Of a stretch of DNA of 64,000 nt, positions 7,895-15,597 are shown piece after piece; position 1 is the first letter of the stretch, and the number at the start of each line of letters is the position of its first letter. The DNA is from CAVQCX01 sp963775335 (lineage in GTDB: Bacteria; Pseudomonadota; Gammaproteobacteria; Chromatiales; Chromatiaceae), in the NCBI GenBank assembly GCA_963775335.1, contig CAVZIJ010000003.1:1922001-1986000 (forward strand). Direction: 5' to 3'. A program made the translations under genes and the position numbers. The notes under the pieces were generated by a model. It searched no databases. It was not told the DNA's origin and worked only from the letters and a program-made list of their open reading frames with translations.

Positions 7895-8301
7895 TCGTCG
7901 TGGACACCATGATCTTCGCATACGCCCTGCTTGGCGTAGAAGAATTCCGCGAAGACGCCGTGGCGGTTCTCGAGGCTCCCGATGCCGTAGTGGTGCCGGA
8001 TTCCCTACGCGCCGAGCTGGCCAATGTGGTGTGGCAATGGTGTGCTCATCGCGCCCTCTCACTGGAGACGGGTCACGCGGTCCTGGACGACGCCGACGCC
8101 TTGATTTCCCAGATCCTGCCCGCAAACCATCTCTGGCATAGGGCTCTAGAGATTTCCGGCAACGTCGGACATCCCGTTTACGACACACTTTTCATTGCCG
8201 CTGCGGAGCGGAACGACACTCGTCTCGTCACAATGGACCGCCGATTGCTCTCAATGTTTCCGGCGCTGGCAGTTTCACCCGCCGCCTATCTGCGCTCTTG
8301 A
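7891..8301 (+). CDS. PIN-domain toxin (FitB/VapC-like), TA pair 2
   Basis: A PIN ribonuclease of 136-143 residues. The preferred start is TTG 7891, 6 nt after a strong AGGAGGG site and inside the antitoxin stop (TTGA overlap). An ATG at 7870 would add 7 residues but has a poorer site. PIN acidic positions are seen in VVDT, RAELANV and YDTLF, with a late TMDRRLL. The partner gene is immediately upstream. Confidence 0.87.
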   Translation: MIVVDTMIFAYALLGVEEFREDAVAVLEAPDAVVVPDSLRAELANVVWQWCAHRALSLETGHAVLDDADALISQILPANHLWHRALEISGNVGHPVYDTLFIAAAERNDTRLVTMDRRLLSMFPALAVSPAAYLRS

Positions 8302-8347
8302 GCCCACGATTAGAGGCGCGCACTACTGACGCTACTAACGGCGCTAC

Positions 8348-8765
8348 TCATGGGACACCCGCCATTTTACAGCGGATCCTCGAGCGGCTCGGGATCGCGC
8401 CGGCTGCCTGGATCCAAGTCGCGGCGGAATTCGGGTCCATCTTCGGCGCCTGGGTGGGTCAACCTGACTGGGTCCATCGGGCCTGCCAACGGCTGAGCTA
8501 TCAGCGAGCCCGCGGAATCGGTGCCTGCCGTCAGCTTTTTCCGCCAAGCTAGAGCCAGAGCCTTCTCCCACGCACCCCCCATCCGCTCCGCAAGCACGGG
8601 TCCCGAGGACCCTCCCTGCCCGGATTTCGACTGAATCGGTCGGTCTCGGCGGATTGCGGCATTCCGAAGCCAATCTTCCAGTCACCGAGGCTGCCATCCG
8701 ACCACAGCGTCAGCGCGGGCCGGCGCGGGGGATGGGGTCGATACGCTGGGTGTCCCTGTATTTTG
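8348..8765 (+). pseudogene. deletion derivative of a family-C RAYT element (C-terminal remnant)
   Basis: From 8366 to 8552 the frame encodes ILQRILERLGIAP, then AAEFGSIFGAWVGQPDWV and RARGIGACRQLFPPS. This is homologous to the last 60 residues of the intact transposase at 23273-24301. The remnant begins directly at GGGACACCCGCC (8354), and a reverse-oriented GGGTGTCCC occurs at about 8748, so it looks like a non-autonomous element with only its 3' part left. The rest of 8553-8851 shows no gene. Confidence 0.65.
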
Positions 8766-8840
8766 CGAGCGCTCCGCCGGTCCGCCTGGCAAGCGGCCAA
8801 CCTGCCCACTCGGAATTCAGCAGGGCCGAAAATAGTGTAA

Positions 8841-8862
8841 CTGGTAAGGTGTCACAGTAATT
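8841..8862. repeat. TGGTAAGGTGTCAC repeat, copy 1
   Basis: CTGGTAAGGTGTCACAGTAATT marks the left boundary of the RAYT pseudogene at 8852-9262. A near-identical motif bounds the other RAYT fragment near 10812. Confidence 0.6.
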
Positions 8863-9262
8863 TTGCCTTCGAAATCATCCCTGCTCGGGCCGGATTCAAC
8901 ACCACGTACCGGGAAAGCTCCGACAGGTATGCATCTCGCTCGACGAAAATCGCCTTGAAGCGCCCTTGAAACAGGTGCCCCGCCAGCCCGTGGCGCCGAT
9001 TCACGTGCGGGGTATACACCCCGTTGAGCTGACGCATTCCTTTCGAGAGGTTTCCCTCAGGCGTCTCCACCAGGAATTAGTAGTTATTGGTCATCTCACA
9101 ATAGGCGTGGCAGCGCCAATTGAACCGCGCGCAGACATCTCTCAGGACATCCAGCCAGTCCCCCCGGTCTTCGTCGTCGCGGTAGATCACCTCGCGACGA
9201 TCGCCACCCGATGTCACATGGTATAGCCCTCCAGCGAGCTCGATGCGCAACGGCCTGGCCAT
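8852..9262 (-). pseudogene. RAYT (REP-associated tyrosine transposase) with nonsense mutation in the HUH motif
   Basis: Reading leftward from 9262, MARPLRIELAGGLYHVTS through CHAYCEMTNNY is followed by a TAA. The same frame then continues as LVETPEGNLSKG and GHLFQGRFKAI to VVLNPARAGMISK. In active homologues the segment is M-T-N-H-Y-H-L-L; here the first catalytic His is Asn and the second is the stop codon. The C-terminal third is also missing. The element is bounded by a GCAAGACCTGACCCC motif on one side and TGGTAAGGTGTCAC on the other. Confidence 0.85.
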
Positions 9263-9289
9263 GACTGAAGCTTAGGCCAATAATGCTGG

Positions 9290-9308
9290 ATTGCAAGACC
9301 TGACCCCG
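9290..9308. repeat. family A repeat end (solo half)
   Basis: ATTGCAAGACCTGACCCCG is the right arm of the family A hairpin, 28 nt upstream of the RAYT pseudogene start. The identical arrangement recurs at 16513. Confidence 0.65.
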
Positions 9309-9366
9309 CCTTGGTGGACCGAGGGGGATCATGCCCCCTCCTCTGTATTTCTAACGGAATCTCCGC

Positions 9367-9816
9367 CTACCGCCAGTGCCCTCCGACCAGCACCCAAGTC
9401 CCGTGACGCTTGACCCAGTGGTGGGGACCCCAAACGGCGCCCGCGTGAGGCGGACGCCTCCAACTGCCCGGGACCCAGACGTAGCGCCCGCCCTCCCAGC
9501 TCTGATAGCCGGGAGTCCACAGGAACCCCCGATGCGGGGGCGCGCCGTAGCGCTCCACAACCGCCGCTGGAGGCGCCGTGCGGATCACGGCGGTCCCGCC
9601 CGCCGGCCCCCGAACCACAGCCGCCCTACCCGCAGGCCCTCGGATCACAGCCGCTCTACCCGCGGGCCCCCGAACCACAGCCGCTCCGCCCGAAGGCCCT
9701 CGGATCACGGTCGCAGATCCCGCCGGGGTGTCCCAGTGACGGACGTAGGCGTCCGCAAAGGAGGCAGCAGGAAGCGCAGAAACGGCAAACAAGGCTGCCA
9801 GCGCAATCTTTTTCAC
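9367..9816 (-). CDS. exported YXWGXW-type repeat protein
   Basis: A 149-residue protein with a Sec signal peptide (residues 1-22, ending AAFA-like SFADA). An AAAGGAG site lies upstream. Residues 35-80 hold five imperfect copies of G-P-A/S-G-x-A-A-V-I/V-R. The C-terminal part has aromatic, basic repeats (WTPGYQSW, YVWVPGSW, WVLVGGHW) of the YXWGXW type found in small envelope proteins of unknown role. It lies on the minus strand with no operon partner. Confidence 0.7.
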   Translation of the reverse strand: MKKIALAALFAVSALPAASFADAYVRHWDTPAGSATVIRGPSGGAAVVRGPAGRAAVIRGPAGRAAVVRGPAGGTAVIRTAPPAAVVERYGAPPHRGFLWTPGYQSWEGGRYVWVPGSWRRPPHAGAVWGPHHWVKRHGTWVLVGGHWR

Positions 9817-9860
9817 GGTAAAAGGCTCCTTTCGATGTTATTTCGGTCGGATGGTCTTCC

Positions 9861-9926
9861 GCTCCCCGGTCCAGGGACGGCATGGTGCTCTCTGCTCCCC
9901 GGTCCAGGGACGGCATGGTGCTCTCT
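9861..9926. repeat. 33-bp perfect tandem duplication
   Basis: A 33-bp unit beginning GCTCCCCGGTCCAGGGACGG is repeated exactly twice, followed by a partial third start. It lies in the upstream region of the YXWGXW gene. Confidence 0.8.
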
Positions 9927-10335
9927 GCCCCCCGGCCGGCGCCGACGAGGGTGAGCGGAACGCGCCAACTACAATAACGCAAAGATCAGACAACTACGAT
10001 TGCGGAATTCACCCAGAGTTTCTCCGGTGCTGGGCAAGGCCCGGTCGGCCCGGGGAGCGATGGCCTCTGGTAAGTCTGCCCGACTCACTGCCCGTTGCGG
10101 GCTCTCGCCTGACACGGGCTTTAGCATGATCCGAGCAGCTTGACCTTCAGCCAATCCATTGACCCAGGCTCGGCCGCCGCTTGGCCGGGGGACGAATGCC
10201 GACAGCGGGAATTATGGGGTCTTGCCCGGATAGCACTAAGATAAGCGCAAACCCCTGAAAAGCCTTGGGAAAGGCTGGCGTGGGTGATACGGTGAAATCG
10301 CGAAAATCCACCAACCACCCAGGGAGCCCGCCTCC
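9927..10335. other. intergenic, probable left part of an IS4 remnant
   Basis: No gene was seen. The final 120 nt directly precede the IS4-type transposase start and probably belong to that insertion sequence's left end. Confidence 0.35.
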
Positions 10336-10490
10336 ATGTATCCTAGCCACCAAGTCGCCGCACGGCAACGTCAATTTGTGCGGCGTCATGCCGCGGATAC
10401 CGACTCGTACGCGTTCTTCAATCTGCTGACCGGGCCCCAACTACTCGACGGCGTTGAGGCGTTGCTGCCGGAGTGCCGCGGACGGCGGGG
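10336..10490 (+). pseudogene. N-terminal fragment of an IS4-type DDE transposase
   Basis: The frame from ATG 10336 encodes QRQFVRRHAADTDSYAFFNL and LLDGVEALLPECR, matching the first ~50 residues of IS4-family transposases (S-Y-A-F-F-N-L-L-T-x-P-x-L-L). It stops being homologous exactly where the repeat beginning GGGGTC appears (about 10488), so the rest of the transposase is gone. Confidence 0.7.
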
Positions 10491-10546
10491 TCACGCGAAC
10501 GGCGGGGTCTCAATACATAGCAGGCCGTAACTACGAGACTCGGCCC
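10488..10546. repeat. REP-like element, family A variant
   Basis: GGCGGGGTCTCAATA...GAGACTCGGCCCC forms an imperfect hairpin between the IS4 fragment and a RAYT fragment, similar in layout to 7094-7143. Confidence 0.5.
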
Positions 10547-10806
10547 CTTCGCCCGCGCAGGGTCGTACGACGGGACAAGGATCAATTGGACATGATTGGG
10601 CATAAAATGATACGCCCAGACGGCGACACCATTCGCCTTACAGGACTGAGTCGCCTTACAGGACTGAGCCAACCAGTCCTTGTAGAGCCCATAGTCGTCG
10701 TCGATCAGGAACACCCGCTGGCGCCTATTTCCGCGCTGCGCTACATGGTGCGCCACACCGGTGACGATGATCCGAGGAAGTCTCGACGTCTGGTTATCAT
10801 AAACCT
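10547..10806 (-). pseudogene. N-terminal fragment of a second RAYT subfamily
   Basis: Leftward translation gives RIIVTGVAHHVAQRGNRRQR, VFLIDDDYGLYKDWL and WAYHFMPNHVQLILVP, the N-terminal half of a RAYT. The second HUH histidine is Gln here (NHVQ instead of NHVH). A perfect 18-bp duplication (10631-10666) inserts a repeated QSCKA. The C-terminal half is missing, replaced by the hairpin at 10488. Confidence 0.75.
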
Positions 10807-10811
10807 TGAAA

Positions 10812-10842
10812 AATTGGGTAAATGGTAAGGTGTCACCGTTAT
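10812..10842. repeat. TGGTAAGGTGTCAC repeat, copy 2
   Basis: ATGGTAAGGTGTCACCGTTA lies just outside the RAYT start, mirroring the copy at 8841. Confidence 0.6.
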
Positions 10843-10903
10843 TCCATTTGGTAAGGCATAAATGAGGCTCTGTTCCTTCCCGGTCTCCAGCGGACCGATA
10901 CCC

Positions 10904-10930
10904 CGGGGACGTTCGGTATACCGTCCCCGA
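10904..10930. promoter_or_regulatory. inverted repeat upstream of the membrane protein gene
   Basis: CGGGGACGTTCGG...ACCGTCCCCG forms a near-perfect dyad about 15 nt before ATG 10945. It could be an operator or the terminator of a lost gene. Confidence 0.35.
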
Positions 10931-10944
10931 ATGCCGCAGAGGTC

Positions 10945-11268
10945 ATGATGAGTCAACCCCCGTCCACACCTGTGTCTGCGCGTACAGTGCCTTACTGGAT
11001 CGCGTTCGTGGTGGCTACCCTGGTTACAGCGACAGCGGTCGGCTTCTTCGTCATCGGTGTCCGAGACGGCTCCGTCTCGTCTTTCAACTCTACCTTGTGG
11101 CTCTGCATCCTCGCCGTAGCGATACTGGTCCCGATACTCGGGCACCGTCTTCGCTCCCGAGGCAGAACTGGCCTCGCAATCGCAGTTCTTTCAATCCTGG
11201 CGGTTCCGGGGCTGATCTTCGGCGTCTTTGCTCTGCTTCTTCTGGTCATGTCACCGCATTGGAATTAG
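10945..11268 (+). CDS. small membrane protein, unknown function
   Basis: A 107-residue protein with three predicted transmembrane segments: about 16-40 (IAFVVATLVTATAVGFFVIG), 50-65 and 80-102. A short basic loop (HRLRSRGR) lies between the second and third. No family was recognised. Start codons at 10945 and 10948 are adjacent and either could be used. Its neighbours are mobile-element debris, so it may be a cargo or orphan gene. Confidence 0.55.
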   Translation: MMSQPPSTPVSARTVPYWIAFVVATLVTATAVGFFVIGVRDGSVSSFNSTLWLCILAVAILVPILGHRLRSRGRTGLAIAVLSILAVPGLIFGVFALLLLVMSPHWN

Positions 11269-11940
11269 GCTCAAAGCTCTCGAAACGGTCCCCTGCAAAG
11301 CCTATCTTTAGCGCCAGCTCGGCCGTGGCGTAGCGAAAAGGAGCCCGCAGTTTGACAGCGCGGGCGCTCCGATCGTCTGTTGAGCACCCGAGGTCTCAGA
11401 TAGCTACCGGCCGGAGTCTGGGGCCTTACCCCGAACACTTGCCGCAGCCTGAATCCCGAGGACACTGTGAGGCGCGCTGGGCGGCGTCACCCGGCTTCCC
11501 ACCGTCGTGCTCCCGGCCGCATTCAGGCTCGCCATCCAGGGAAAAGGCCCTCTCCTTTGACATCACATGCCCGGCGCTACGAGCGCAGACGCGGCCGCCG
11601 TGTGGCTCCGCCGCCGGAGTGCCGCCGTATGCCCGCCCCCCCATGGGACCAGCGGCCGGGCGGCCGGGCGGCCGGCCTTGTCCTATACGGAATCGCCCGC
11701 AAGGTCCCGTACAGTACGGAAGCATGAGCGGCGACCCCCCGCGCCAGGGATTCCCGCAGATGCGGTTTCCCGGTCAACGCATTCTGCGACGCCGTTCATC
11801 ACCACCCTCGAGTGCGAAAGATCGCGGTCCCCTATTACTCACGTTTACGTTCACGCAAGAAATCGTGGGCTGTCCCCGATGGTCCATCGTAGACCCCGTC
11901 TCCTCTTAGTTGCATACCCAACCGGCAAGCGGTATGGTGA
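11269..11940. other. region without recognised gene
   Basis: Very GC-rich DNA with low-complexity GGCCGGGC runs near 11650. A 45-residue leftward frame starting MSKERAFSLDGEPECGREHD (ending CGKCSG) has no ribosome site and was not identified. Confidence 0.35.
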
Positions 11941-11941
11941 C

Positions 11942-11960
11942 CCCATATCTTCGATATGGG
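11942..11960. promoter_or_regulatory. operator-like inverted repeat, TA pair 3
   Basis: CCCATATC-TTC-GATATGGG is a perfect dyad ending at the antitoxin's ribosome site, so binding would block translation or transcription start. Confidence 0.6.
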
Positions 11961-11968
11961 AGGACCGT

Positions 11969-12214
11969 ATGAAGACCACCATAGAACTTCCCGACGAACT
12001 CATCGAGCAGGCCAGACGTGTCGCGCGCGAGGAGCGGGCCACGCTCCGGGCATTGGTCGAAGAAGGTCTGCAGCGCAGCCTCGAAGCTCGGCGCCAGGCG
12101 GTCCGTCGGCAGCTTGACTTTCCGAGCTACGGCGGCAGCGGACTCACACAGGAGTTCCAAGGCGCACCCTGGAGCCGGATTCGGGATGAAATCTACCGAG
12201 AGCGTGGTGCGTGA
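11969..12214 (+). CDS. VapB-type antitoxin, TA pair 3
   Basis: An 81-residue antitoxin starting MKTTIELPDELIEQARRVAR, a ribbon-helix-helix of the DUF2191/VapB type, with a C-terminal tail that would clamp the PIN toxin. A GGAGGA site precedes ATG 11969. It overlaps the toxin GTG by 4 nt. Confidence 0.88.
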   Translation: MKTTIELPDELIEQARRVAREERATLRALVEEGLQRSLEARRQAVRRQLDFPSYGGSGLTQEFQGAPWSRIRDEIYRERGA

Positions 12215-12666
12215 TCGCCATCGACACAAACATACTCGTCTATGCGCATCGCCGGGAGATGCCGTTTTTCGAACGCGCCCGCGAAGCGCTGACCGAGGCG
12301 GTCGCGGGCTCGGAGCCCGTCTGTGTTCCCTGGCCCTGTGTCCATGAGTTTCTCGCAGTCGTTTCCAACCCCCGCATCTTCCGAGATCCCACACCCATGG
12401 ATCTGGCGTTGGATGCCGTACGGCGACTCCTTGCCTGCCTGTCCGGCGGGTTCCTCGCCGAGGGTGAAGGCTACCTTGGCGCGCTCGAGCGCATCGCCCG
12501 ACCGGCCCTCCTACAGGGTGCGCTCGTACACGATGCCAGGGTTGCCGCCCTGTGTCTGTTCCACGGGGTACGTGTTCTCTGGTCCGCCGACAGGGATTTC
12601 TCTCGATTCCCCGAGTTGGCGGTGATCAACCCGCTTACACCGACGCACACACAAGCGAAAAAGTGA
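12211..12666 (+). CDS. PIN-domain toxin, TA pair 3
   Basis: A 151-residue PIN ribonuclease starting at GTG 12211 inside the antitoxin stop. The first acidic motif is AIDTNILVYAHR; later ones are CVHEFL, LVHDARVA and WSADRDFSRF. The order and spacing fit the VapC group with a TNILVYAHR start. It appears intact. Confidence 0.88.
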   Translation: MIAIDTNILVYAHRREMPFFERAREALTEAVAGSEPVCVPWPCVHEFLAVVSNPRIFRDPTPMDLALDAVRRLLACLSGGFLAEGEGYLGALERIARPALLQGALVHDARVAALCLFHGVRVLWSADRDFSRFPELAVINPLTPTHTQAKK

Positions 12667-13149
12667 CGCGAGGGCTGCAGGCCCGCCGGAAAGAGGAAAG
12701 GGGAGGAAAGGGGCCAGGCTCGAATGGCGCTAAGTTTGGCAACTCCTCTCGCTGAATCAGTACGTTAGCGATCGCATCAGCGCTGCTTCTTCGCATGCCC
12801 ATGCTCGCGAACCTCTGGTCTCGCATCTTCCCTTGGCTTGGTCAGCAGCGGGAATTGGTTGGTACGGCGTTTCAAAGCGCGAGGTTCCACGCGTCCGGGA
12901 CGTAACCCGACCCGGGGCTCGCCGATCAGTACGCGACAGATCACCACCCGGCATCGACAGCGGGCACAGTGGAACACACGGGCGGTGTTCTGCATCGGCC
13001 TCTCCTGCCGATGAGAACTGGATTGAAGAGCCCGAGACAGCGATACTGACGCTCGGGCCGTGCCCGGCACGGGCTGGGGGTGCGGTACCGGGCAGACTTG
13101 CCGGTCAGGGCCGCTACCGCACCTGTCTCAACGGCCCTGACGATCTACC
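12667..13149. other. decayed region, possible zinc-finger ORF remnant
   Basis: A leftward frame starting near 12997 reads MQNTARVFHCARCRCRVVIC and then loses its pattern. Its paired-Cys start resembles small transposon-linked zinc proteins, but the rest is out of frame. Nothing else was recognised. Confidence 0.3.
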
Positions 13150-13448
13150 CCATTACCCTCCGCTTGTCACCCCGCGCCAACCCCCTCCAGGGTCACAACG
13201 GATCCCGCGGCCGATCACCGTCTCCCCGGTGTGCACCATCCTCGCTGGCGATATCCTTCGTTATTCGCCATCTATGCGCGGGTTTTGACCGCCATCTACA
13301 GTTACCCTTGCACCTCGCCTGCTTTCGCGCCTACGCATCAGCCGCGTCGTTACCGACCCGACTACAAGGCTCGATACGCGGCTCGTGGCTAGCGATTACC
13401 CGGACGGGATTCCCACCCGCTAAAGTACGCGGCATTGCCAAGCCGCAG
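13150..13448 (-). other. group II intron 5'-region remnant inside mnhD
   Basis: Read leftward from 13448, the sequence (TGCGGCTTGGC..., GGGTAATCGCTAGCCACGAG, TATCGAGCCTTG) matches group II intron domain I and is closely similar to 7400-7539. The first base of the expected GTGCG is changed. It abuts the mnhD fragment, so an intron insertion probably broke that gene. No reverse transcriptase remains here. Confidence 0.55.
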
Positions 13449-13449
13449 T

Positions 13450-13648
13450 GTCCCCTTTTTTGGAGCCGGCCCGCCTCGCCCCAGAGTTGATCCCCCTGGG
13501 CGGTTGGCTGGCGGTGAGCGGACTGACGCTGGTGGTGGTGGTGGTGGTGGTGGTGGTGGCGGTGGTGGTGGCGGTGGGGCTCTATCCCGCGTCGGTGATC
13601 CGCTTCCTCGACGCCGGCAGTGCCGGCTTCTGGAGGAGCGCGCCATGA
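13450..13648 (+). pseudogene. mnhD/mrpD C-terminal remnant with GTG microsatellite
   Basis: The last part of a cation/proton antiporter subunit D: APELIPLGGWLAVSGLTL, a poly-Val run encoded by a (GTG)n microsatellite (about 13530-13577), then LYPASVIRFLDAGSAGFW. The stop overlaps the next ATG as ATGA. All upstream domains are missing. The Val run is probably a slippage expansion of a membrane helix. Confidence 0.65.
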
Positions 13649-13863
13649 GCCGGCCGATGGCCCTGCTGCAACTGACGATCAACCTGCTACACGGCGCCGC
13701 CCTCGTCACCCTCACCCCCGGCACCACGGCGGTGGCCATCGACACCCAACGGCGCGAACTGCTGCTCCACCTGCTCGATTTGGACCAGGCCGAGGCGACC
13801 ATCGACGAGATCCGTCGCGACCTTGCGGCCCCGATCGCCCGCCTCACCGGAGCCGCCCCGTGA
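13645..13863 (+). pseudogene. truncated mnhE/mrpE
   Basis: 72 residues, against about 160 in intact MnhE. The conserved core LTPGTTAVAIDTQRRELLLH and the tail EATIDEIRRDL are kept, but the N-terminal membrane helices are missing. The start overlaps mnhD and the stop overlaps mnhF by 4 nt, so operon spacing is preserved although the gene is internally deleted. Confidence 0.7.
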
Positions 13864-14134
13864 CCTTACCGATGTTCCTCGCCCTGATCGCCGGCGGCTG
13901 CGCCCTGATCGGCGTCCACCGCCTGCTCACCGGCCCCACTCACACCGACCGGCTGGTGGGGCTCGACCTGCTCTTGCCGTGGCCCTGATCTACTGTCTGC
14001 TCGCCGCTTGCGTCAGCGGCCGCACCCTCTACCTCGACGTAGGCCTGGGCCTGGGCCTTGCCCTGGCCGGCTTCGTCGCCACCCTCGCCTGGGCGCGGCT
14101 GGTGGGCGGCCAAGGCGAAGAAGAAGGCCCATGA
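13860..14134 (+). pseudogene. frameshifted mnhF/mrpF
   Basis: The GTG start at 13860 encodes LALIAGGCALIGVHRLLTGP and DRLVGLDLL, then the frame ends as LPWP. The adjacent frame continues correctly as AVALIYCLLAACVSGRTLYL and VGLGLALAGFVATLAWARL. One indel near 13975 separates the halves. The intact product would have three helices. Confidence 0.75.
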
Positions 14135-14508
14135 CATTCCTCGGCGCCCTGCTCACCCTGTTGGCGACCCTGATCCTCGCCATCGCCGCCCTCGGCATAC
14201 TGCGTCTGCCCGACGCCCTCGCCCGCCAGCACGCCGCCACCAAGGCCGCCACCATCGGGGTGGTGCTGTTCGCCGTGGGGCTGGGATTGATAGCGTTGGG
14301 GGCGGGGTGGGGATGGGGCTGGATCGTCCGTCTGGGGCTGATGGTCATACTGCTGCTCACCACGCTCCCGCTGGCGTCTCACGCGGTGGCGCGGGCGGCG
14401 ATTGCGCAGGGCGGTGGGAAAAAGCGCCCGGCGGGAGGCAAGCAGGCGGATATTAAATCCGCTACCGAAAAGACTGTTTCTCACGGAGGTAACCATGATG
14501 ATGGGTAA
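14131..14508 (+). CDS. mnhG: Na+/H+ antiporter subunit G (MnhG/MrpG)
   Basis: A 125-residue inner-membrane protein with three helices. It shows the family motif LGILRLPDALARQHAATKA and following TIGVVLFAVGLGLIAL. ATG 14131 overlaps mnhF by 4 nt. The C-terminal 25 residues are hydrophilic and read across the lipocalin's ribosome site. The other antiporter subunits in the operon are decayed, so the protein probably has no partners. Confidence 0.8.
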   Translation: MTFLGALLTLLATLILAIAALGILRLPDALARQHAATKAATIGVVLFAVGLGLIALGAGWGWGWIVRLGLMVILLLTTLPLASHAVARAAIAQGGGKKRPAGGKQADIKSATEKTVSHGGNHDDG

Positions 14509-15037
14509 AACGATCCGAATCCTGCTTCCGACTGTTTTCGCCTTGATCTTGGCCGGGTGTGGCGGAATGCCCGAGCGAGTGACGCCCGTAGACAACTTCG
14601 AGTTGAACCGCTACCTGGGCAAGTGGTATGAGATAGCAAGGCTGGATCACTCCTTTGAAAGGGGCCTGGAGAGAGTATCCGCCGAATATTCGATGCGCGA
14701 CGACGGCGGGGTTTCCGTCGTGAATCGCGGCTATTCCAGTAAGAAAGGGGAATGGAAAGAGGCCAAGGGCAAGGCGTACTTTGTCGATGGTGACGACAAG
14801 GGCTATCTCAAGGTCTCCTTCTTCGGCCCGTTTTCCGGCTCCTATGTGATTTTCGAGCTGGATAAGGAAGACTACCAATATGCGTTCGTTTCCGGGCCGG
14901 ATACCTCCTATTTGTGGCTGCTCGCCAGAACGCCGCGGGTCAATCGGGAAATCATCGCGAAGTTCAAGCGCATGGCCGAAGAGCGTGGATTCGATTCCAG
15001 CAAATTGATTTTTGTGAATCACGATGAGGGCGACTGA
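14495..15037 (+). CDS. blc: outer-membrane lipocalin lipoprotein (Blc-like)
   Basis: A 180-residue lipoprotein; ATG 14495 follows GGAGGT. The signal ends at the lipobox LAGC (Cys22). The lipocalin signature NRYLGKWYEIARLDHSFERG follows, then eight-strand barrel segments (KGKAYFVDGDDKGYLKVSFF, YVIFELDKEDYQYAFVSGP, LWLLARTP) and the C-terminal helix. Bacterial lipocalins bind lysophospholipids or fatty acids and act in outer-membrane maintenance. The start lies 14 nt inside the mnhG 3' end. Confidence 0.92.
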   Translation: MMMGKTIRILLPTVFALILAGCGGMPERVTPVDNFELNRYLGKWYEIARLDHSFERGLERVSAEYSMRDDGGVSVVNRGYSSKKGEWKEAKGKAYFVDGDDKGYLKVSFFGPFSGSYVIFELDKEDYQYAFVSGPDTSYLWLLARTPRVNREIIAKFKRMAEERGFDSSKLIFVNHDEGD

Positions 15038-15141
15038 CCTTGTGATCTGCGTGCCCCTAAAGACCCGGGGAACTGCGACCCGCCGGCCCGGCCCGAGGCC
15101 ACGTCGCCTCCATCGCCCAGGATCGGCGGGACATAGAGAAA

Positions 15142-15309
15142 ATGCCGCGACAACCACCCGATCCCTTATCCCCGGAGGCCTGGCGCTGCCTCTTCCGCAG
15201 CGACAGGATCTCCCGTGTCCGCTTCGTGCAATACGTCTGCTGGGGCCTTGCCGTCTTGTGCGCCTTCCGTCTGGTTCTGGCGCTGAGGGAACCGCACGGG
15301 GCTCGATAG
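15142..15309 (+). CDS. possible 55-residue membrane peptide
   Basis: ATG 15142 opens a 55-codon frame with a basic, amphipathic first half (RCLFRSDRISRVRFVQYV) and a short hydrophobic segment (CWGLAVLCAFRLVLAL). No clear ribosome site or family; it could equally be a gene fragment. Confidence 0.3.
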   Translation: MPRQPPDPLSPEAWRCLFRSDRISRVRFVQYVCWGLAVLCAFRLVLALREPHGAR

Positions 15310-15319
15310 AAAGGTCGAT

Positions 15320-15366
15320 AAAAAGGTGACAGATCTCTCTTAGAAAAATAGATCTGTCACCTTTTC
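15320..15366. repeat. REP-like hairpin, family B
   Basis: AAAAGGTGACAGATCT and AGATCTGTCACCTTTT form a perfect 16-bp dyad, followed by a tandem CCTTTTCCGA triplet to about 15390. The same sequence family occurs at 20237 and 25264. It could also act as a transcription terminator. Confidence 0.75.
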
Positions 15367-15548
15367 CGACCTTTTCCGACCTTTTCCGATTTGGCAGGTT
15401 AGGAATTTAGGTACCCGAACAGCCCAGGAAGCACGAGATCAAGGGCACCCTTCAGCGCTCGTACTACTGGACAACGCACGAAACAAAACCTGCCCCCGAG
15501 CGCGCTCCACCCTCCAATGGGCTACTCCAAGTACGAGCACGTGACACG

Positions 15549-15566
15549 GTAGCACATCTGTGCTAC
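15549..15566. promoter_or_regulatory. operator-like inverted repeat, TA pair 4
   Basis: GTAGCACA-TC-TGTGCTAC is a perfect dyad 32 nt before the antitoxin GTG start, a typical site for a ribbon-helix-helix repressor. Confidence 0.6.
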
Positions 15567-15597
15567 ATTCGTCGACGAGCTTTATGAGGAGATCCGC

